Shown in pieces: positions 56,263 to 64,000 of a stretch of 64,000 nucleotides of DNA. The translations under genes and the position numbers were made by a program. The stretch comes from Nereocystis luetkeana (taxonomy: Eukaryota > Sar > Phaeophyceae > Laminariales > Laminariaceae), in NCBI GenBank assembly GCA_031213475.1, contig JARUPZ010000017.1, positions 992,001 through 1,056,000 of the forward strand. The letters run 5' to 3'. How positions within the stretch are numbered: the stretch's first letter is position 1; every line of letters begins with the position of its first letter. The notes below the pieces were generated by a model. It was not told where the DNA came from and searched no databases. It saw only the letters and a list, made by a program, of their open reading frames with translations.

Positions 56263-58304
56263 TAACAAGTCAGCCAGTCAGTCCGAAGCGAACGTACGTG
56301 AGAATATGCTGACCACAGCAATTTGACTTCCCTGTCGCGCGTTAAATTGTTCTGTGCAGTCATCAAGCAGTACAGCAGTAGCATATACGACTCGTGGAGA
56401 AGAGCAAGTACCATGAGATCTGCACTGTTGCGTTTGTTGTAAATAAACTTGCTGTTGTGAAGAGTGCTAAAGTCAGGACCAAAAGGAGGCCGCCACATCG
56501 CCGTTTTCGCTGTTTGCATGTTTGTTTGCATTCGAGCACAGACAGGCTTGAGCGAAGAGGGCCACAACCAAAGGTGCAACAGTAGTGCCAGGTACTTCAT
56601 ACTAGGTATTCGAAACTTACAAGAGGTACGTGTGATATGTATGCAAGATGTATCTACTGTATGGTAGTATGAAGCACGAAAGATACGCAAGCGAGCAGGA
56701 TTCTCTGTTTATTACGCTCCTGCTCTGCGACATTTAGCGACATGACCCATTACACAGATTCCGATATCTCCTCGTCGCCGCAACGAGTACCACTACGTGA
56801 AAAGCCGAGCGAGCTACTGTAAGATGTGACGTACCTGGTACCAGGTACCTTTTTTATGTCTGTAAGTGTACTGCTATCTCATTCCGACGTCAAAAACTCC
56901 AAAATCAACACAGACCGGCCTGGAAGCTACTCGTGCTCTACCTGAAGCTGGCGGTATCCAAGCAACAACAGAGACCAAGGAACGCCGAGTTTTCTTTGGT
57001 CGTCGTTTGGCAGGATATTTGAGTACGTACAGGCCCCACCTAGCCCGATGCTGTAAAAGAACAACGCAAATGTCTTGAAACGGGTGAAATAACGAAAACC
57101 AAGCTCGAGCACCTCCACTCCCCCCCTCTATGAACATGCACGAAATATTTTCACGTTTCCTGCCGAAGCACGTCGATCGGCAATCAATTCAATCAATATA
57201 CCGTCGCCTACCTTCGAGAATTGCTCTCAGCGTCAGCTGGTCACGGTATGACTATGCAATAATACTACTGTGGTATTGTAGAAGACATTACCAACACCGG
57301 ACGGTCGCACGCACACAACTGCTGCAATCCCAACAGCACTAGAGACGTTTTTTGTCACAGCTTAAGGCACCTACTGTTGTGCCTGCGCTTCAAAACAAAT
57401 ACGGGCACAACTTATACGCGAAAGGGTATCTACTGTAGTAATATATTATATTTCACCCACTCGTTTTTTCATGCGCAACATCGATTTTACCTAGCTGTTT
57501 CTATCACTCTCTTTGTCCTGATGCCCTCCGGCTGTCATTGCAGAAATATTATCAACTGAGGTAATATGTAAACCAAATGTAAACCGTCTACCACGTAGGT
57601 ACCTATCAGTATCCTTGTGTATACTACTCCACGCAAAATGATTGGCACGATGTTTAGGATGCACCGGATAACAGATCTCATTCCACACAGTCGCGCGTCC
57701 TTACTCAATCTCCGATCTGAGAGCTACTGATAGGGACAACGGAGAAGAGAGAGTATTTCTTATAAACAAGCGCAGGCGTTTCTTCACCTGCCAGATCAGC
57801 GTGAGAAGGCATCGTTGCTAGATGGGTGGGTGGGTGGGTGGGGTAGATGGCCGCGTGGGTGAATCCAGCCTTACACTCGCCGCAAACACCCCTGTTCGTG
57901 CTCATTCTGGGACTAGCGTTTGGCACGAAGATGTACTGGTATACAATAATTTACGCATCTAGAGTAAATATCCCCAAACACCGTAGCACTTACGTGCTAA
58001 CGCATACCTGGTGAACAAACCACGAATGCTTATGGCCGATTACAGTGGCGGATCTGTTCGAGTCTCTGTGACAAATTTTGTTCATCATAATATACCAAAA
58101 ACAAAACGTGATGAGATCCACCATTCATAACCAATTATTCTCGGATAATACTTCGGCGTCCTCCTCACGCAAAAACGAATACTTTTAACGATTTTGTGAC
58201 GCACTTTTATGTTCATGACGAACCACAGTGCATGCACCTGGTATTACAGTATCGCCCACCCGCAATCGCTATGTTGTGGTCGCCCTGGACCTCTTTCAAG
58301 GTTG
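56263..58304. other. Intergenic, no assignable gene
   Basis: Weakly coding-like plus frames occur at 56394-56585 and at 56912-57020 (TKERRVFFGRRLAGYLST, ending near a GT), but no family is recognised. A (GGGT)n run lies at 57820-57842. The double palindrome TACCTGGTACCAGGTA is at 56833. Confidence 0.4.
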
Positions 58305-60239
58305 TTATCTTGCGGTTGGAGGTGGTGCTTGCCTCATGTTTTCAACCCTCTTGCGGGCGTTTCTTAGCCGAACGGTCGTTTCCGCCTTACTTGCATAATA
58401 CAAACTGCCGGTACTCGCAAGCCAGTGTAAAGCGCCGGTAATTACACGTGCATCCATGATACGACGCAGCTTGACAGGATTGCCGGCGGACGAGAGTGGG
58501 AGGGGTTGCCGTCGTTTTTTTTTTCTTCTGCTCGTGTCAACGACGGGGATACATCTCAAGCAGATCACAGTCGAGCATGCCTTCGTACCTATCTGTGTAT
58601 GTATTTGATCCATGGTTGGTGGGGGGAAATATGTGCTCGTGTGACACGTATATTACGATCTGGGTCTGATTGCCCACTGTCATATTTCGTGAGAGCACTC
58701 GGCGCACATACCATAAGCTATTGCACCATGTAGGTTGTCTGCGAACAAGTTAAACACGAGGAGCAAACAAAAGTTGGCAATATCTATTGGCACCGTGCCA
58801 TGCTACCCTTTCTCCTCTCCTTCGTATTTTAGTATATTAGCCATATCCTTCCCTAAAACCTTGCGGTCTTACGGCGTTTTCATCGTCAGCAATATCGACG
58901 TGGTATCTGATCCTCCTGTTACCTTATCTGTTTCTGCAGTGGTGATGGATGGGCGAGGGGATTCAATAGCAACGAGTACTACTGCTGCTGATATTCCCGA
59001 CATATCTGCCTCGATTTTGTAGCCATCAATATCAATTGTCTACCCGCGGTTCAAGTACTGCCGTTTGCCCCATTTCGGGTCGATCTGTCGTCCGTCCTTC
59101 TTCTTCACAGGTATCTAAATCGGAGGCACCATCAATGGGCGTGGGCGTATGTGAAAAGTCGGAGATTGATATACTGTTTTCGTAGACTGTGATTCGTTAC
59201 GGAAACCTCCTGAAAAGGACCCTGTGTCCTCTGAGCCCACCATTTCGTCGATGGATACCGCACCGGGAGTTATATGCTATCGCCCAAGGTCGTGATCGAA
59301 GAACATATTGTTGAAGTTCGCGTTGGGTAAAATAAATGTAATACATGTAGGAGGTCGTGAGGGCATATAGCGCCTCATGAAACAGCGCATGTTGTGGAAT
59401 AGTAATTATTTGTAGACGGTGCGGTCGCGTGCTGGGAGAAAGGTTATTGATGAATCCACTGATGATTTACAGTTCACTTTCCCCCGTCTATAAGTCATAT
59501 TTTTCATCTCCTTGCTCAGTCCTTCTTCTAGTTGCTCCAGATCGATGGGTATATAGGGCAGCAGGAAGAAGTCGGCGGGTCGCTTATTTTCTGTGCGCTC
59601 TTTGTACATGTGTATGCACGTGCGCGTGAATTAGTGGCTTCCTTATCGATGGGCTAGAAAATTAGTAGTGAAGGTGAATGAGGAGAGGGACAGAGAAATC
59701 GGTCACCTGCGCAGGTACGTCTGTCGGCACAACTCCTCTCCCCCACACCCCTCAAACATCCGTGGCTTTTGTCTCATAACGTTCCACCCTCATGTTGTCT
59801 TGATACCTGCGGCAACGGCAAGGTCTGTGCTCCTCAGGATGGCATGTCCTCTGTATCAGGTTCGAGTAGATCCGGTTCGGCAAGTAGAGCCTGCCATTAG
59901 GTAAGGTCTTTTCGACACCGACACTTCGTTGATTTGAGGTTTCCTCATGATTTCTTCGAGTCGCGTTTAATCGAGGGTGGTATTCGGCTGCTCCTCTCTT
60001 TGTACTTTTGTCGTGTTCCCGTCAAGTCCCTCTGGGCCTGTGGGTCTGGGGGTTGTGGTCGTCAGGGGGCATCCGGGGTATATCTCCGGGTTTCCTGTAT
60101 ATGTGGATATAGATAGATCTTGTTGGTAAAACGAATTTTGCTGTTTCCTGCTGTAGAGCATCGTGAATGGCACACTACTTAACATTTCAGGTCTCAGGGT
60201 TACTTTGGGTCTACCACGAGTAGGGTGATCATCACACAC
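58305..60239 (-). pseudogene. Decayed minus-strand coding sequence of unknown identity
   Basis: Protein-like segments follow each other on the minus strand, broken by stops and frame changes: 60239-59967 (LTTTTPRPTGPEGLDGN), 59609-59406 (YIPIDLEQLEEGLSKEMKNM), continuing in the same frame through two stops to 59105 (PGAVSIDEMVGSEDTGSFSG), then shifted at 59040-58875 (GYKIEADMSGISAAVVLVAI) and 58613-58305 (RRIMDARVITGALHWLAST). Long runs of non-random protein without splice sites at the breaks suggest a once continuous ORF of about 2 kb. I do not recognise it; a transposon or an algal-virus-derived gene is possible. Confidence 0.45.
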
Positions 60240-60414
60240 ACAGGTGTTTCAGCGATGCTGGCCCTAAATTGAGTGTGGTCATCCGGTTAGACCATACCCT
60301 CACGAGTACTTACTTTTAGCTTTTTTGGGGGCACACTTGATTACCAGAGCTTTCTTGCCGCTCAGGGAGTCTTACGACAATATTCATGGCGTCTACGACG
60401 ACTTCCACAAGATG

Positions 60415-60800
60415 GGTTGTCTGTTCGCATTTTCTTCTTTTTTTGCACTTTGTATTCTAGTATGTTTTTCGGCTGCATTCTTTTCTTCTCCTTTATTTTT
60501 TTCGATTTCGTTCCCGTTCGTCATTTTGTTTTCGATTTTTCCTACCTGGTATTATCTTTCGTATTTTCAACTTTTGTTTTCGATTCTGTCGCGATTTTTG
60601 TTCGATCACTATTTGGCTTTTTCCGATATTTGTTTTTCCGTTTTTCCTCGCTTTGTTTTTGTGGGCATTCTTGTTATTCATATAAGGGTCATTCTTATCG
60701 GAGAGCTTTTTGTCCAGATTTTCGACATTTTTTTCGCGCAAGTTTTCAATCTTCCATATTTTCCTGTTTTTTTTGTTTTCCAAATATTGGAATGTTAACG
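60415..60800. other. T-rich low-complexity tract
   Basis: About 385 bp of TTTT-, TTTCG- and TTCGATTT-rich sequence, open in several frames (Phe-rich on plus, Lys/Asn-rich on minus). The composition explains the open frames. A TACCTGGTA lies at 60543. Confidence 0.7.
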
Positions 60801-62479
60801 AACTTGATATTTTTGGTTCTGGAGAATATCACGAATAATGACAGAACGCCTCCGTATATCGATACATATCTCCAATTATTTCCAAACTTTGGAAATTATG
60901 GAAAAAACGCTCTCCGATAAGAATGAACCTAACATGCATTAGGTTTATACGTACCTGTTTATTTTCGGACCTGTTTCTTCTGATAGAATCATTAAAAAAC
61001 ACCCAGCTTCTACGTCGACCAAGCATGTTGTCATTGAGCATCTACTACAAGTAAGCACAGCACAGCGCGATCAGGTCTGCACAAAGCAGCAAAAGACGTA
61101 GTACGTCCTGGTCGGAGCGCGACAACGCAAAGAAGCAAACATGATGGGCGAGAGCCAGCATATCGTCGACATTCCACAGCGTTTTTCCAGATTTTTGTTT
61201 TTGTGGACCTGTTTCCTAAGAGTGAAACGAACAGGTTCTCGATCGCGGCTAAAACAAAGTGAAACAAAATCCTTTGTTACAAGGTCAAACCTTGTATAAT
61301 TTTGAAGCGCTCCGTCGGGCAAAACATAACTTTTAAGGTGACGGTTGTACCCTCAGGAATGCGTTATCAAGTACCCGTGCGTAGGCGTTTCGGCAACATG
61401 TACTTACGACTTCGAATTTGAGTACCAGGTAAGGGTTTGGCACCAAGATCCGTATTTCGAAGTTTCAAAATAACTGATGATGCAAACATGTACAAGAACC
61501 CAGCCCTTTTTAGCCCTTTGTTTGGCCCCAATAACTTAGTACCTGTCAGTAGCAGTATCTTTTAGTACCTGTCAGTATCATAATCAGTATCAATATCAAT
61601 ATCATGGGAACGTAGTTTTGTTCGACGACGACTCGAAAAGATATATATCATCCGCCTGGAGAACAGCAATCTTCAGTGAAGGTCATTTTTTCATGGGCGT
61701 ATAGTCTTTGTACTATGCTCTCCCGCACGGAATCAAACTTCTTCGCGATTTAGCGATTTTTTGTGCTACTTGCTCGCAACTTCGAGTACACGAAAACACC
61801 TCATGAGTTGTTTTTGGCTTCCTACTACTGCTGTATGGCGCACCTGACGCCTTCACACACCTCATCAAGAGCATCCCTCAATTTCGCGGGCCGTAGTTTC
61901 CTGTGAAGATCTGTAGCTTTCTACAAGTAAGTGAAATCTCTCCGCAAACCATGCGTTTATTTGGGGTTGCGTTTTGTCTCATTTTGTTCACCCCATTTTC
62001 GACCAATTTCGACCACTGCAGCACCTCTAAGTCGAGGTGTAGGCCTCTGTTGAGAACCTGCCGGAGAGCAACCTTGAGAGAATCACAAGCTGCTGTGATG
62101 AAGTTCTTTCGGGTCACGGCCGCTTTCCGTTAGGCCCATACCAGCCGAAGTTCTTTACAGGTAGCGTGTTAAAATAGTTTTTTTTTTTTCTTGGTCGATG
62201 AAACATCTAATTAGAGTCACCGGAAACCCGGGGACCACAGGAGACGCTAAGGAACAAGCGTGGCCTTGACGCCCCGCCGCAATCCACCTGCCTCACGCGT
62301 GACTCTCGAACCTTGTGAAATAATCGGCGAGACATTAGCTTCGACATTGCGGCCACAAGCAGTGGTAGCTGGCACAAAGACAAGCCTTTTGAGTCAAGCC
62401 CCACCTTACCGGGTGCCGTGTGGACCCAACGCCGTGACTTGGCTGAAGTGTTGTGTTTCGATCAAAATAACCAGAAAAA
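60801..62479. other. Intergenic; one coding-like minus segment
   Basis: Minus frame 62117-61878 (SLKVALRQVLNRGLHLDLEV) is protein-like. A short stretch at its 3' part, GCATGGTTTGC then AGAGATTT, recurs on the minus strand near 63880-63905, so it may be repeat-derived. No gene is called. A small ATCAGTATCAATATCAATATC run lies at 61580-61605. Confidence 0.4.
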
Positions 62480-63385
62480 ACAGGGCTTTTCGCGGGTCAG
62501 GTCAAACGTCACGGGTAGGGTCAGGTCGGATCGGGTCGGGTCACATCTGACCCGACCGCGACGCGCGAAAATTATGAGGTGTGTTAACTTGACCCGACCC
62601 AACCCACGATATTTTGAGGCCCCTTGCCCCGACCCGACCCCATCCGCAAGATTAAAAACACTGTTGACCCAACCCGACCCGACCCGACCTGACCAGTGAG
62701 ATTTGAAAATATCCTAACCCGACCCGACCCGACCCGACCCGCGAGATTTCAAAACCTCCTGACCCGACCAGACCCGACACGTTCCGATTGCCCCGTGAAA
62801 CACGGCTTTCATGCGGATCGGGTCACCTTGACCCGCGAGACCATTTATTATCTTGATCCGCAGGTTCGACCCACGGATCTGTGGCCCGTGGGTCGACATT
62901 CCAAAAACAATATTAATTTAGCATTCATGTTTTAGCCCCGCGGCGATATGTGGCCTGGCTGTAGTGTGTATGGAAGGGTGCGGGCATGCGTGTATGGATT
63001 TGGCGGTGTTTTAATGTTTGAAGACTATACCATAGGAGTATTTTTTAACATATGTACGAGATGAGCCTTTGGGTAAGAGAGCGGGAAATGATTCGAGTAC
63101 CGGATCCAAGAGCCGGATGCGCGGGTCCGCCCCGCGGGTCAGCAGAAAACAACTCGCGAGTCATGCTGGCCCGACCCGCGAGTGACCCGTGTCTCACAGA
63201 CCCTTTGACCTGACCCGACCTGTAAGATTAAAAAAATTATTGACCCGACCCTATCCGATTGGCGAGATTTGAAAAACTCTTGGCCCGACCCGATCCGACC
63301 CGACCCGTGATATTTTGAACATTTCTTGACCCGACCCGACCCTCCTGATCTGACCCGCGGGTCGGGTCATGACCCGCGAACCTAC
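62480..63385. repeat. ACCCG/CGGGT minisatellite, two blocks
   Basis: Blocks at about 62490-62890 and 63105-63380 are made of (GACCC)n runs, up to about five pentamers, separated at 40-60 bp by (C)GAGATTT(G/C)AAAA or GATATTTTGA spacers. Orientation flips within each block: GGGTCGGGTC first, then GACCCGACCC. A 200-bp non-repetitive gap separates the blocks. Similar GAGATTTCAA spacers occur at 55375. Confidence 0.88.
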
Positions 63386-64000
63386 CTGTTTTTTTGTCAC
63401 GTTGGCTGATCTTTTCGAGTACCACCAGTTATATTTGAGTGCGTGGCTGTATGTCATGTTATTATGTGATTTGTATGATTCTGCGGCTGCCGTAAAACCG
63501 CTTGCACTGCTGCTGCTTGTTGGTACTACTTTGCTGCTATGATGTGGCACTACCGCTGCTGTCTAACATGCAAGACCGCTGCTGCTGCTGCTGCTGTGCC
63601 GCTGTACAAACAGGTCCGGCACATATACCAACTAAACACGGGACACCCCCAATACTCCCAAATCACCCGTACAGATCCTCATCATCATTACGAGTAGATG
63701 CACATCGTGTAAGGGTGATAATGCTCACTATCCTGGATATTTTGTCGCGTGGACTGGGGTTTTCGAATACTGTTGTGTACATCAGTAGTAGTACCATCAT
63801 CAGTAGCAATGCCCCTTCTTCAGCTTGATGTAGTCGTTTCTTCGCGGCCTCCTGTAGCCCTTTCCGGTCTCTCGCGTTAAAAAAATCTCTTGGCAAACCA
63901 TGCGGGGCCGAGCCCGCGCATTGTCTCTTTGAGACGTATTTTATGTCGTACGTAGGTTCGAAAACGTTTCTTTTAGGACTCGATTCTTCTGCTCGAATCA
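63386..64000. other. Window end, no recognisable gene
   Basis: (CTG)n/(TGC)n microsatellite-like runs lie at 63505-63600. A minus frame at 63896-63825 (RDFFNARDRKGLQEAAKKRL) is coding-like and could be an exon, but no partner is seen. Its 5' sequence resembles a stretch near 61945. Confidence 0.35.

Noticed and set aside
60325..60920. 157- and 167-codon overlapping plus-strand frames, Phe-rich
   Set aside because: The T-rich low-complexity tract explains the open frames.
3226..61431. TACCAGGTA as a recursive-splice (CAG/GTA) or zero-length-exon signal
   Set aside because: The motif occurs in both orientations and equally in intergenic DNA, so it is not strand-specific as a splice signal would be.

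Overview
This is a eukaryotic, gene-poor, intron-rich window. Conserved proteins are split into many short exons by GT-AG introns of roughly 0.1-5 kb, and the rest is dispersed repeats. There are no operons, Shine-Dalgarno sites or prokaryotic features. The repeat load and long introns would suit a protist or alga with a repeat-rich nuclear genome; a brown-alga-like stramenopile is only a guess, because no sequence here fixes the taxon.

Four genes could be assembled exon by exon from protein-family similarity, splice signals and codon phase. (1) 18671-11771, minus strand: a ribonuclease with a Zc3h12a/Regnase-type NYN (PIN-like) domain behind a long disordered N-terminal region. (2) 19140-37230, plus strand: MPP10, the U3 snoRNP/SSU-processome protein, in 15 exons that join without a frame error into about 686 aa. 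(3) 43718-38056, minus strand: mitochondrial ribosomal protein uS5m (MRPS5), 9 exons. (4) 52803-48210, minus strand: a FAM185A-like protein with a probable mitochondrial presequence, 4 exons including a 61-nt micro-exon. A single-exon plus-strand gene at 44601-45263 encodes a lysine-rich protein I do not recognise. Genes 1 and 2 are divergent with under 0.5 kb between start codons; genes 2 and 3 converge tail to tail 0.8 kb apart; gene 3 and the 44601 gene are divergent. The three RNA or ribosome-related genes (RNase, rRNA-processing factor, mitoribosomal protein) sit side by side, but nothing shows that they are co-regulated.

Between and inside these genes lies a dense layer of mobile DNA: two tRNA-headed SINE families (A and B), a degenerate non-LTR retrotransposon in MPP10 intron 1 with a second 3' fragment at 8.5 kb, several non-autonomous elements with terminal inverted repeats, a pair of nearly perfect 98-bp foldback elements in MPP10 introns, unnamed dispersed repeats (C and D), tandem duplications (188 bp x3, 139 bp x2, about 260 bp x2), and a GGGTC-rich minisatellite at 62.5-63.4 kb.

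Two very short motifs are scattered across the whole window far above chance: TACC(A/T)GGTA, over 40 copies, and (C)TATTAATAG, about 18 exact copies. They are the least explained signal here. The first 11 kb and the last 11 kb hold no gene I can name; a decayed minus-strand coding sequence lies at about 58.3-60.2 kb.
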